From contig DDTO01000004.1 in the NCBI GenBank assembly GCA_002344135.1, forward strand, positions 296,473 to 360,472: 64,000 nt of DNA, given 5' to 3'. The translations under genes were made by a program, and so were the position numbers. The notes under the pieces were generated by a model. That model saw only the letters and a program-made list of their open reading frames with translations, was not told where the DNA came from and searched no databases. This document shows positions 26,736-35,580 of this stretch, one piece after another. Origin of the DNA: Chthonomonas sp. UBA2362 (GTDB taxonomy: Bacteria; Armatimonadota; Fimbriimonadia; Fimbriimonadales; Fimbriimonadaceae). Each line of letters starts with the position of its first letter. Positions within the stretch are counted from its first letter, which is position 1.

Positions 26736-27150
26736 GTTCGTAGTTTACAGCGGCGATTGTCAATTCACTCGCAGATCGGTCCACAGGCAGCACTTCATCG
26801 CGGCTCTAAGCAACGGTGCGAACGGAGAAGACTAGTCCTTCGGTTCCTTTGTCCCAGGTTTCAACCAGGTGGTTTGGAGGCCCTGTTTGCGCCCGTAGAT
26901 CGATGAGCGATCCTTGAGGGATCCGTGGGGGATCCTTGGGCAGAGCCCACGGACCGGGCATAGATCAAGCAGCGATCTCCTGCCGACCTCAGGCCGCACC
27001 CCGGACTCCGCCGCCCGGTTCCAGGCCACACCCTCGCCACTCCACTCCTCCGCCCCAGGCGGTGGCAGACTCGCAAATGCTGCGATGGACATCGGACTTG
27101 CCTACCGAGGCAGCCTGCTTAGCCCGCACAATGATGTGATACAGTGCTAG
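26736..27150. other. Divergent intergenic region with phased GATC repeats
   Basis: There is no gene here. The region separates the SARP-like regulator (minus) from the propeller-dockerin gene (plus). Besides the phased repeats listed separately, a stem CCGTGGG (26923-26929) / CCCACGG (26946-26952) is present. Close to the right-hand gene, GATACAGT at about 27138-27145 may be a -10 element, leaving almost no leader before the ATG at 27151. Confidence 0.55.
26898..26941. repeat. Four tandem 11-bp direct repeats beginning GATC
   Basis: Units start at 26898, 26909, 26920 and 26931, each beginning GATC with consensus GATCCTTGnGG. Two more GATC elements, again 11 bp apart, lie at 26963 and 26974. 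They sit about 165-240 bp upstream of the SARP-like regulator start and about 175-255 bp upstream of the propeller gene. Spacing of one helical turn is the SARP/OmpR binding geometry; an autoregulatory operator is an inference. Confidence 0.6.
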
Positions 27151-28911
27151 ATGGAGGCTAGTCGCATGGGTCGTTGGTTGCTCCTTGGTTGCTTGCTCTG
27201 GGCCCCCGTCCTCCCCGCGGCGGGCCAGTGGGGAACGACGTGGCGGATCTCCGTGTCCTCCTTTGGTGCTGAGGGGAATGCAAACAGCAGGTACTCCTCG
27301 ATCAGCGTGGACGGGCGCTTCGTGGCGTTCAGTTCCGTCGCCTCGAATCTCGTTTCGGACGATACGAACGGCACCTGGGACGTCTTTGTTCACGATCGCC
27401 AGACTGGCCAGACCTCACGGGTTTCCGTCTCTTCCGGCGGCCAGGAGGGGAACGATCTCAGCTGGTGGCCCTCCATTAGCGCGAACGGGCGGTTCATCGC
27501 GTTCAGCTCCGAGGCTACGAACCTCGTTCCCGGCGACACCAATGGTTACTGGGACATCTTCGTTCACGACCGCCAGACCGGTCAGACCTCGAGGGTCTCG
27601 GTATCTTCCGCAGGCCAGGAGGCCACCAACTACAGCTCGAGACCCGCCATCAGCGCGGATGGTCGGTTTGTCGCATTCGAATCCTTTTCCGGCAACCTCG
27701 TGCCGGGCGATACGAACGGAGGCCGCGACGTGTTCGTACACGATCGCCAGACGGGCCAGACCTCGCGTGTCTCGGTGTCCTCCACTGGCGAGCAGGGGAA
27801 CTACAGCAGCAACGCCCCCTCGATGAGCGCGGACGGGCGGTTCGTGGCGTTCGAGTCCCTCTCCGGCAACCTCGTGCCGTTCGATACGAACGGGGCTCGC
27901 GACGTCTTCGTCCACGACCGCTATTACGGCCAGACCTCGCGGGTTTCCATGTCTTCGACCGGCCAGGAGGGGAACGGCGGCAGTTGGTGGCCCTCGATCA
28001 GCGCGGACGGGCGGTTCGTGGCGTTCGGCTCCGAAGGCAGCAACCTCGTGGCGGGCGACGGCAACGGTTGGGAAGACGTCTTTGTGCATGATCGCCAGAC
28101 GGGCCAAACCTCGCGCGTTTCGGTGTCTTCCACTGGCCAGCAGGGGACCAACTTCAGTTCGAGCCCCTCCATCAGCGCCGGTGGTCGCTTCGTCGCGTTT
28201 CACTCCCCCGCCGCCGGCCTTGTGCCGGGCGACACGAACAACTACTGGGACGTCTTCGTGCACGATCGCCAGATGAGCCAGACCTCGCGAGTCTCCGTGT
28301 CCTCCAGTGGCCAGCAGGGACACGCGAACAGCTCGGGCCCCTCGATCAGCGCGGACGGGCGCTTCGTGGCGTACGAGTCCGGAGCCTCGACCTTCGTCCT
28401 GGGAGACACGAATGGCGCCGGAGACATCTTCTTGCACCAATACCAACCCGACAGCCGAAGCCTATCCGGGCAAGTGGTGTTAGGGGGATTGACCCCTGGT
28501 TCGATAACGCCGAGCGTCTGCCTATTCGAATTCCGCCAGCCCGGGACGACTCAGTCCGTATGGAGCGCGCTGGCTTTGCTCGATGCCGAGGGTTACTTCA
28601 CCATGTCGGGTCCTGCACCGGACGGCCTCTACGATCTGGCCGTCAAGCACCCTCGCTGGCTTCGCAAGGTCGTGCAGGTCGATACGAGCCAGGGCAATGT
28701 CACCGACGTCCTGATCCACCTCGCCGGCGGCGACATCGACGGCGACAACGAGGTGTCCATCGGAGACTATGCCCTCTTGTCGGCGGCATTCGGCAGCTCT
28801 CCCGGAGACCCCAGCTGGAACGAACTCGCCGACCTGGACGGGGACGGAGAAGTGTCGATCGGCGACTACGCCCTTCTCTCCCAGAACTTCGGCCTGATCG
28901 GGGACGAGTAG
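27151..28911 (+). CDS. Secreted seven-repeat TolB-like propeller with dockerin-like tail
   Basis: The 586-residue exported protein has a signal peptide (MGRWLLLGCLLWAPVLPAAG). Seven consecutive 58-residue repeats follow (residues 35-440), each built as SxDGRFVAFxS...NLVPGDTNG..DVFVHDRQTGQTSRVS. This is the WD40/TolB-like blade pattern, so a complete seven-bladed propeller is expected. A carboxypeptidase-regulatory-like linker (residues 445-525) is followed by two dockerin-like calcium loops, DIDGDNEVSIGDY and DLDGDGEVSIGDY. Either ATG at 27151 or 27166 is possible. It likely binds a surface partner or glycan; no enzyme motif is seen. Confidence 0.82.
   Translation: MEASRMGRWLLLGCLLWAPVLPAAGQWGTTWRISVSSFGAEGNANSRYSSISVDGRFVAFSSVASNLVSDDTNGTWDVFVHDRQTGQTSRVSVSSGGQEGNDLSWWPSISANGRFIAFSSEATNLVPGDTNGYWDIFVHDRQTGQTSRVSVSSAGQEATNYSSRPAISADGRFVAFESFSGNLVPGDTNGGRDVFVHDRQTGQTSRVSVSSTGEQGNYSSNAPSMSADGRFVAFESLSGNLVPFDTNGARDVFVHDRYYGQTSRVSMSSTGQEGNGGSWWPSISADGRFVAFGSEGSNLVAGDGNGWEDVFVHDRQTGQTSRVSVSSTGQQGTNFSSSPSISAGGRFVAFHSPAAGLVPGDTNNYWDVFVHDRQMSQTSRVSVSSSGQQGHANSSGPSISADGRFVAYESGASTFVLGDTNGAGDIFLHQYQPDSRSLSGQVVLGGLTPGSITPSVCLFEFRQPGTTQSVWSALALLDAEGYFTMSGPAPDGLYDLAVKHPRWLRKVVQVDTSQGNVTDVLIHLAGGDIDGDNEVSIGDYALLSAAFGSSPGDPSWNELADLDGDGEVSIGDYALLSQNFGLIGDE
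27253..28470 (+). repeat. Seven 174-bp in-frame tandem repeats
   Basis: Units begin at 27253, 27427, 27601, 27775, 27949, 28123 and 28297, each 174 bp (58 codons). The phrase DVFVHDRQTGQTSRVS is nearly invariant in the first six units. Length is constant in all seven, with no indel, which argues for selection on a closed propeller. Confidence 0.85.
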
Positions 28912-29272
28912 GCCCCTACTGCAGCAGGCGCTTCTGGGGGCGTGAAAGTGCGAATCGTGCTCGAGGCGAGGTTGCTCGGGCTTCGGTTGGAGAGTGCTGA
29001 GAAGGAGGTCAGGTCCCTGGTGGATCCTACGGGACTCGAACCCCCCTCGTGCCGCTTGCGGCCTTCGGATCTGTCGCATCGCTGTAAGTTTTCACGATTC
29101 AAGCCGCTCCACCTATGGTTGCGGAACTTTATGGTCACGCCGCGGCGCTGCCGCGCTTCATGCCGGTGGCAATGGGGCAGGGACCGCGACGGCGGCCCAG
29201 CCGAAATGTTCGACCAGCATAAACTCCCTCTCAGCGACTGGGTCCCTCCACGATCCATCCGAGGGCTAGGAG
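28912..29272. other. Gene-free interval containing a tRNA-like fragment
   Basis: No gene is supported in either direction. The minus strand carries a tRNA 3'-end look-alike at 29018-29045, preceded by the small hairpin CCGC-AA-GCGG. The rest has no clear signal. Confidence 0.45.
29018..29045 (-). other. tRNA 3'-end-like remnant
   Basis: Read on the minus strand, a T-loop-like GGTTCGAGTCCC is followed by GTAGGATCCACCA, i.e. acceptor strand, discriminator A and CCA. The T-stem pairs only at three positions, and no matching 5' acceptor (GGATCCT) is found within 100 bases. It is therefore not an intact tRNA gene. It may be a fragment left by integration at a tRNA. Confidence 0.35.
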
Positions 29273-30900
29273 CTACTGCCGCTTTGTCATAGCAGAAATT
29301 GCCGACGGCCCTTCCGAGTGGTAGGGGATACCCATCTCGACCGGCTGACCGTAGAGTTCTGGACTTACGTATCTGCCTCTGTTTTCTTCCTCCTTTTCTT
29401 GCGTTGCAAGGTAGCCGTACCTTTGCACCCAACGGTCGTTCCTGATGGCCTCCACGCGCCAGGACACCTTGGTGCGCGGCGCGCTGGTGCGGATGGTGAA
29501 CACGTTGTTTTGGACTTCGCGCACAACTTTCACGAGCACGAAGTCGTCACCGCCGTCGATAACCGTTAGGTCGTAAGTCGGGTTTCGGTCGATCTTATCG
29601 AAATACTCCGGCAGTTCAACCGTCGCGTATCCTCTAGCGTCTGTTATCACGTTGCCGCGATAGACGTTGTACGGCTCCGGTCCTTCCGTGCAGAAGTGGT
29701 TCAAGTAGTGATTCTCTGGATCCAGCGGATGGTCGATCTGGAAGGACTTGGTGCCCGAAGCACTGAACGTGCCGAAGACTTGGGCGGCGCCCGCACCCCA
29801 GAGGGTCAAGATGTCGCCTTGTGCACTGTTCCAGAAATTGAGGCGATCGCCGACTTGAGTCGCAGCCACCAAGCCCGCGATCTGCCACTGACGCTCGGTG
29901 TTGGTGTTTCCGATTGCTAAGCGAGCAAACTCCGCTTGCGTCTCGTGTAGACGTAAGGTCGGATCGTTGGTGCTGCTATCGTGCTCGACGTCCAGGCGAG
30001 CAACAGGTGTAGCAGTACCCAACCCGAGCCTTCCGGAGAAGTAGCCTCGCCCTAAGAAGTAGCCTCCAAAGCCGTCAGCGCTGTCGGACTGGCCCCAACG
30101 CCATAACCCTGCCCGCTGGTGGCCGTGGGCCAACCCTTTTAGCCGACCCCTGCTGGGCCGGAACTCTTCCCGAGCACGCCAAAGTTCGTTCCCGCGGTCG
30201 ACGTCGCTTCGGCGTACACACCAAAACCACCGTTGCTGTCACTGCGAAACCAGCCCCCAAAGGTGGCCCCGCTAGCAGACGATGCCCACCCGGTGACACC
30301 CCTGCCGGCGTTGCTATCACTTTGAAAGTAGCCACCGTATGTGATTCCAGTAGCGCCGTAAGAAACGCCGGCCACTCCCGCTGAACCAGGGCTCACCGAG
30401 TTGTTACTGGCCGAGATAACAGCGGCCGGGGTGTTGCCGCTGAGCGCCAACGGCACGGGAATCGACTGCAGGAACGCGGTCGAATCGAGCCCGTCGAGGC
30501 GGTCGGCATTCAGATTCGGCACCAGCGTTGAGCTCGAGACGCTAAACGGCACACCGGCGCCGGTGAAGGAAGGCGCAGTCGAACAGGTTTTCGCGCCTGA
30601 GAAAGTCTGAGGAGCCGCCAGCAAGGCCACGTTGGAGGATAGGCGGGCGTCGGCGAGGGTGCCGCTAGCAAGGCTGGAGGCGTTTAAGCCGATCAGGCTC
30701 GAACCGCCTCCTTGGAACTGCCCAGCGATGAACGTGCCAGAGATGTGGCCATGCCCAATTTGCTGGGCGCCGGGAGTAGTCGACTGAAGGCTAACGAGTG
30801 CCTTCGCGGTCGGTTGCGACCCGGCGTAGCGCGTGGATAAGACGACCGCCGCGGATAGGCCGAGAACGACGGAAGCTAGCATAAGGAGACTAGGTTTCAT
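29273..30900 (-). pseudogene. Broken secreted fibre-protein gene
   Basis: The intact plan is an exported fibre protein of about 540 residues. It would have a signal (MKPSLLMLASVVLGLSAAVV), the conserved block LQSTTPGAQQIGHGHISG shared with the gene at 21720-23663, glycine repeats (GVTGWASSASGATFGGWF) and a C-terminal domain (VNVIT-like, HFCTEGPEPYNVYRGN). The reading frame is interrupted twice. A TAA at 30139-30141 follows SSGPAGVG, and a one-base loss near 30097 comes after TATSGQGYGV, where restoring a T gives GVWGQSDSADGFGGYF. The start at 30900 has an ideal RBS (AAAGGAGGG). Either it is decayed or the assembly has errors. Confidence 0.75.
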
Positions 30901-31402
30901 GATCTCCCTCCTTTCCCGGCTCATGCGCCGGGACTAACTCCATTGTAGTGCCTCCGATCTCGCTGTGCCCTAATGGTACATGCGCATTGTTTCACTAGAT
31001 CCGACTGAAGATGCTCACGGAAGGGACTTATGCTTAAACGGCGGGATGGGATCGGGCAAACCGTGAGTGCCTGCAGTAATGCATTTCGACGCGCCAGGCG
31101 TCGGTCGCTCTGCCCTTCGGATCCAAGGTCGGCGGCTGAGCCTCGCTTGAGAACTCGTAATGCCGGACGGGCTCGGCGATAGCTCGTTCGACATGAGGAC
31201 ACGATCTCCGGGCGCAAGCTGCCAGGGCCCGGAAGGGCCATGCGCGATCTGTACGGTCTGGCTGAATGAGTGGCTTTTCGGTAGGTCTACCCGGCGCCGA
31301 CTGCTCCGGCCGCGCGACCAGTGGTGGGTGAATACGCGTTGACTTCGGTCTGCATCCTCTCGGGTGCCCGTGGCGAGGAGTTTCGGCTATCATCCCATCG
31401 GG
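30901..31402. other. Gene-free interval between fibre pseudogene and NfeD-like gene
   Basis: The interval holds the RBS and promoter region of the minus-strand fibre gene (a TACAAT-like -10 at 30942-30947) and the leader of the plus-strand NfeD-like gene. Long open frames cross it in the minus direction but carry no family motif and look like composition artefacts. No repeat or RNA gene is recognised. Confidence 0.45.
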
Positions 31403-31996
31403 ATGCTCACCCTGTATATCGTAACCGCGATCATCGGCGGGGCGCTGATTCTCATTTCGGCGCTCAGCGGGGGGCACGACACCGACCACGACTTCGACGC
31501 CGGCCACGATGTCGATGTCGGAGGGCATGACGTCGACGCCGGGCATGGCGACCACGATGCCGACGTGGTCTCCGGCGCCTGGCTTCCGTTCTTCAGTCTC
31601 CGCTTCTGGACCTATTTTGCGGCGGCTTTCGGCATCATCGGCCTCCTGCTCACTATCTTGAACGCCGCCGACGCGACGATGACCGCGCTGCTCGCCATCG
31701 GCGGTGGCTTCATCACGGGGATGTTGGTCGCCTGGATCATGCGCTGGCTCAAGTCGGCCTCGACCACGGACGGGGCGAGCATTCACGATCTGCTCGGCAA
31801 GCAAGCCAAGATGCTGGTCGGCGCCAGGCCGGAGTCGATGGGGAAGGTGCGCATCGAGGCGAAGGGGGAGATCATCGACATGATCGCGGTCGCCGACGAC
31901 GGTGGAGCGATCGAGGCCGGCGAAGAGGTTCTCGTCGTGGGCGTCGACGGCAACCAGCTTCGCGTGGCGCGTCCGAAGGACTATCTTCGCGACTAG
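31403..31996 (+). CDS. NfeD-like membrane protein with His/Asp-rich loop
   Basis: The 197-residue membrane protein starts with a helix (MLTLYIVTAIIGGALILISAL). An unusual loop of about 33 residues follows, made mostly of Gly, His and Asp (GHDTDHDFDAGHDVDVGGHD and onward). Further membrane segments (WTYFAAAFGIIGLLLTIL, ALLAIGGGFITGMLVAWIM) lead to a C-terminal OB-fold-like domain (LLGKQAKMLVGARPESMG, VLVVGVDGNQLRVARP) typical of NfeD proteins. These usually work with a flotillin; none is adjacent. The loop could bind metal. I chose the ATG at 31403 because the first helix starts there; a GTG at 31364 is possible. Confidence 0.75.
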   Translation: MLTLYIVTAIIGGALILISALSGGHDTDHDFDAGHDVDVGGHDVDAGHGDHDADVVSGAWLPFFSLRFWTYFAAAFGIIGLLLTILNAADATMTALLAIGGGFITGMLVAWIMRWLKSASTTDGASIHDLLGKQAKMLVGARPESMGKVRIEAKGEIIDMIAVADDGGAIEAGEEVLVVGVDGNQLRVARPKDYLRD

Positions 31997-32032
31997 CCCC
32001 CCAGCGCTGAACCAGGAATACGTATTTTTTGG

Positions 32033-32061
32033 TTGCGTCCCACGCATTCCTCCTCTATAAT
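32033..32061 (+). promoter_or_regulatory. Promoter of the GH13 gene, near-leaderless
   Basis: A perfect -10 TATAAT (32056-32061) stands 17 bp from a TTGCGT -35 (32033-32038). The expected transcription start is at or just before the ATG at 32069, so the mRNA would be leaderless. Confidence 0.6.
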
Positions 32062-32068
32062 GGTGGCA

Positions 32069-35000
32069 ATGCGACGTTGGATTCTTGGGCTTCTGCTTGT
32101 CCTCGCGACCGCCCACGTCCAGGCTATCAGCTGGGTCGGCAACACGGCCCTTTACCTCGACGGCCGCACCATGCCCACGAGAGGCGCTTACACCGAGCGA
32201 TGGCAGACGCTCACCGTCGTGAGCCAGACCTATCCCATCGAGCCTGGGCAGCGCGTCTTCGCCGTGGTCACCACCAATCGCTGGCTGACGACACAAGACT
32301 ACGAGTTCACGTTCGACTACCACGTCGGCAACAACAGCCAATGGTATCGCATCCTCGGCCCCTTCCCGGCTGGGACCGAAGTCGACTTCTACATCAGAGC
32401 AGAGGGCACCGGCGGACCTCGCTACGACAACAACGGCTGGCAGAACTTCGGATACGTCTCCCGATGGGCGCCTACCGCACGCGATGGCGCCATCCTGCAG
32501 TGGTTCCAGACCGACTATCGGACGATGCTCAAGCGTCTGCCCGAAGTCGTTCACGCCGGATACAGCGCTCTCTATGTGCCCGGCCCCCAAAAGTCCGGAG
32601 GGGGAGGCTTCAGCGCCGGCTACAATCCCTTCGACCGGTTCGACCTCGGCGACCGCCTCCAGAAGGGCACCGTTCGCACGCAATACGGCACGACGCAGGA
32701 GCTTCAGGAACTGATCCAGGCGGCCCACCGCTTCGACATCGAGGTCTATTGCGACCTGGTCTTAAACCATAACGACAACCGAGCCAGCACGGGGATCGAT
32801 CGCTACCCGGACATGATCCCGGAGGACTTTCACATCCGTGCCAGCAGCGATACCGGCAACTCGGAGATCGACTTCAACACGGCCTCGAGCTTCTCTCACG
32901 GGATGCTGAACCACGACCTCGTCGGCCTCGTCGACATCGCCCAGGAAGACGGTAACAACACGCGCACCGGCGCCTTCACCTTGCCCGGCTATGCCTCGTT
33001 CAACTCGTGGGACAAGCCGACGTTCGTTCGGAATGCCACGACGCCCCAGTACTACCCGAACCTGACGCCGGTGACGGAAGACGTACGCCAGTATCTGAAG
33101 CGATGGTGCTGGTGGCTCACCCAAGTCATCGGCTTCGACGGCTTCCGACTCGACGCGGTGAAGCACATCCCTCCCGCATTCTTCGATAGTCTCCAGAATC
33201 AGCCCGGCTCGGCTTCGAGCCAAGGCGACCTTTGGCCTTACGTTTACGGCATTTCACCGACCGCTTATGTTTTCGGCGAGGACTATACATCGTCGGGTTA
33301 CGAACTACGTGAGTATGCGAAGACCGGCACGCAGCTTCTCGACTTTCCCCTCGTTTTCAATCTGAGGAGCCTCTTCAACTCGCAGGGATTCGGCGACATG
33401 GGAGCAGCCCTCTCGAACGGCTACGGGATCGATCCCGCGACTGGTCTTCCTTATCAGAATGGTGGGCTCGGTCCACATGTGGGCGTCGGCTTCGTCCAGA
33501 GCCACGATGATGGGCCCCCTCAAGCCAACAACATGGCGCACGCCTTCTTACTCACCCGGTCCGGCCGTGCGAAGGTGTATTACGACGGCAACAACATCCA
33601 GCCGGGGAACTGGACGCACTTTCCTCGGCCCGGACGATTCGACGCACTCGGCCAGAGTAGCGATCTCCTCCTGCGGATTCTCGATGCGAAGAAGCGCTTC
33701 GCCCGCGGCGCGCTGGTCAACCGTTACGTCTCGCCGAACCTGTACGTTTACGAACGCCAGGTCAGCGGTCAGGGCACGCTTCTCGTCGGGCTCAACATCC
33801 GGGGTGACACCGGCGGGGCGATGAGCCAGATCGTGCAGACCTCCTTCGCGCCTGGGCAAGTGCTGACCGACCTCAGCGGCCAGCGCCCGAACGTGACGGT
33901 TGCCTCCGATTCGCGCGTCTCGATCACAGTGCCGCCGAACTCCGACGCCGGCTCGCAAAACAACGCCCGAGGCTACGTCCTCTATGCGCCGGTCACACCT
34001 CAGCCGGTCGGCGATCCGATTCGGCTGCTCGACGCTTCCGGCGTTGCGATCCCCTTCGAGAACGTCGCATTGCCGGGTGGGACCTACGCCACCGCGGGGT
34101 CGTTCGCAGCGGCCTCCGTTACCGGAGACCGGCTCGATGTCGAACTCCGAACCGACAGTACCGGCGCCAGCGCTTACCTGCGACTCGATAATGGCCTCTC
34201 AGTGGCTGGTCGAACCCCCTCGACTGGGTCCCCCGAGGGGTTCTACGATGGCTACGTCCCTATGGACAAGATCGCCAATGGCCAGTTCCGGCTCAATGGG
34301 ATCGACGCGTCGATTCTTGCCGATGGCCTCCATCTCTTGCGGGCTCGTGTCTTCACCCATGCCCCCGGACGCCCGCCGGTCTTCTCGGAGTTTCAGGCAT
34401 TTTTCTACCTCCGGCGCGGGCTTCCGACTGGGTGGACCCTCGACGGCATGCTGGCCGACTTCGGATCGCCGCTTACGGCCCAGACGCGCAACCCGAGTTC
34501 AAATCTGAACCGTTTGGATGCGCTCTACGTGACGAATGACGATCGCTATCTCTACCTCGGGCTGGCCGGTCGGGTCGATACCGCCGAGGGGCTGACCAAC
34601 GGATTCGCCCTTTGGATGGACACCGATCCTGGCGTGGGTACCGGCCTCCGAGATACGTCGAAACCCAACGACGATTCCGGGCCTGCCCCGCGCCTGCTCT
34701 CCAATAGCCGCATCACGCTTCCTGTGGCCTTCGGTGCGGAGTTCGGTCTGGCGGTCTTCCGCCATTCGCGCCTTGGGACTGCGCCGGAGGACGGCCGTCC
34801 GGGAGGCCCGCGGCTTCCGTTTGCCGTTGGGGCGCAGGCGGGGCTCTACCGCGTGGAAGACGTGGTGACCCAAGTTCTCGGCGGCCGCGAATGCGCGATC
34901 GCCTATCAGCCACGCGCCAACCGCGCCGATCCCGCGAGCGGTGCCGAGATTGCGATTCCCTTGCGTCAAGTCTACTCCTCCGGAATCTCTTCCGGCGCTC

Positions 35001-35536
35001 GCATCGGCTTTGTCGGAATGCTCCTTACGACGGGCGAAACCGGGTCTACGCTTCCGGCGGCAGATCCCAACCGCGCTGCCTTAGGAGGTCGACCTGCCCC
35101 CGCCTCGTGGCTTAGTAACCAGATCGTGCCCCCACAGGTGAGCGTGAACAACGACTGGGGAACGGCGCCGATCACTCTCCCCCAGTCGGTGAACTACGAC
35201 CTGCGGTACGCGAGCACTGTTTCTGCTGGCATCGTGCTCAAGACGCGCCCGATGCCGGTTCCGCGCCAAGCGGGAGCGAGCGCGATCGAGGTGACGGTTA
35301 TCAACACGAGCGGCGCGTCGATTCTTGGGCCTCTCCACCTGCTGATCGCCGTGCCGTCCGGCGTCGAGGTCACGAACCGGCTCGACATTAGCCTCATCGC
35401 CCCACAGCGCCCCTACCTACGGCTAAACTCGGACGCGTTGCCCAATGGAAGCGCCGTTAGCGTCATTGTTCGCTTCAGCGCTTCGGCTCCGTTCTCTCCG
35501 GCGTTCTCGATCAAATCCGGCCCCGGGGTCCTCTAG
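32069..35536 (+). CDS. Large secreted GH13 alpha-amylase-family protein
   Basis: This 1155-residue exported glycoside hydrolase has a signal peptide (MRRWILGLLLVLATAHVQA). The (beta/alpha)8 catalytic domain carries all four GH13 regions: DLVLNHND, GFRLDAVKH with the nucleophile Asp near residue 360, VFGEDY with the acid/base Glu, and FVQSHDD. After the catalytic part come beta domains. One of them (LDALYVTNDDRYLYLGLAGR ... FALWMDTDPG) resembles a DOMON/carbohydrate-binding module. The end is Ig-like. It probably degrades an alpha-glucan outside the cell. I chose the ATG at 32069 because the signal peptide starts there and a promoter TATAAT overlaps the earlier ATG at 32060. Confidence 0.88.
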   Translation: MRRWILGLLLVLATAHVQAISWVGNTALYLDGRTMPTRGAYTERWQTLTVVSQTYPIEPGQRVFAVVTTNRWLTTQDYEFTFDYHVGNNSQWYRILGPFPAGTEVDFYIRAEGTGGPRYDNNGWQNFGYVSRWAPTARDGAILQWFQTDYRTMLKRLPEVVHAGYSALYVPGPQKSGGGGFSAGYNPFDRFDLGDRLQKGTVRTQYGTTQELQELIQAAHRFDIEVYCDLVLNHNDNRASTGIDRYPDMIPEDFHIRASSDTGNSEIDFNTASSFSHGMLNHDLVGLVDIAQEDGNNTRTGAFTLPGYASFNSWDKPTFVRNATTPQYYPNLTPVTEDVRQYLKRWCWWLTQVIGFDGFRLDAVKHIPPAFFDSLQNQPGSASSQGDLWPYVYGISPTAYVFGEDYTSSGYELREYAKTGTQLLDFPLVFNLRSLFNSQGFGDMGAALSNGYGIDPATGLPYQNGGLGPHVGVGFVQSHDDGPPQANNMAHAFLLTRSGRAKVYYDGNNIQPGNWTHFPRPGRFDALGQSSDLLLRILDAKKRFARGALVNRYVSPNLYVYERQVSGQGTLLVGLNIRGDTGGAMSQIVQTSFAPGQVLTDLSGQRPNVTVASDSRVSITVPPNSDAGSQNNARGYVLYAPVTPQPVGDPIRLLDASGVAIPFENVALPGGTYATAGSFAAASVTGDRLDVELRTDSTGASAYLRLDNGLSVAGRTPSTGSPEGFYDGYVPMDKIANGQFRLNGIDASILADGLHLLRARVFTHAPGRPPVFSEFQAFFYLRRGLPTGWTLDGMLADFGSPLTAQTRNPSSNLNRLDALYVTNDDRYLYLGLAGRVDTAEGLTNGFALWMDTDPGVGTGLRDTSKPNDDSGPAPRLLSNSRITLPVAFGAEFGLAVFRHSRLGTAPEDGRPGGPRLPFAVGAQAGLYRVEDVVTQVLGGRECAIAYQPRANRADPASGAEIAIPLRQVYSSGISSGARIGFVGMLLTTGETGSTLPAADPNRAALGGRPAPASWLSNQIVPPQVSVNNDWGTAPITLPQSVNYDLRYASTVSAGIVLKTRPMPVPRQAGASAIEVTVINTSGASILGPLHLLIAVPSGVEVTNRLDISLIAPQRPYLRLNSDALPNGSAVSVIVRFSASAPFSPAFSIKSGPGVL

Positions 35537-35580
35537 TCCCGTCGATGTGCAACCGACAATGGGGTATATTTCCTGCGCAT

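Noticed and set aside
26898..26985. Reading the phased repeats as a CRISPR array
   Set aside because: Units are only 11 bp with no spacers of 25-40 bp, and no cas genes are present.
27415..28446. A 343-codon minus-strand frame with apparent repeats
   Set aside because: The repeats merely mirror the seven 174-bp propeller units on the plus strand.
29018..29110. A complete tRNA or tmRNA gene on the minus strand
   Set aside because: No 5' acceptor strand pairs with the 3' end, the T-stem has a mismatch and no anticodon arm folds.
31034..32728. A 564-codon open frame on the minus strand opposite the NfeD-like gene and the start of the GH13 gene
   Set aside because: It has no signal, domain or RBS, runs across two well-supported genes in the antisense frame and shows the Arg/Asp/Pro-rich composition of GC-rich shadow frames.
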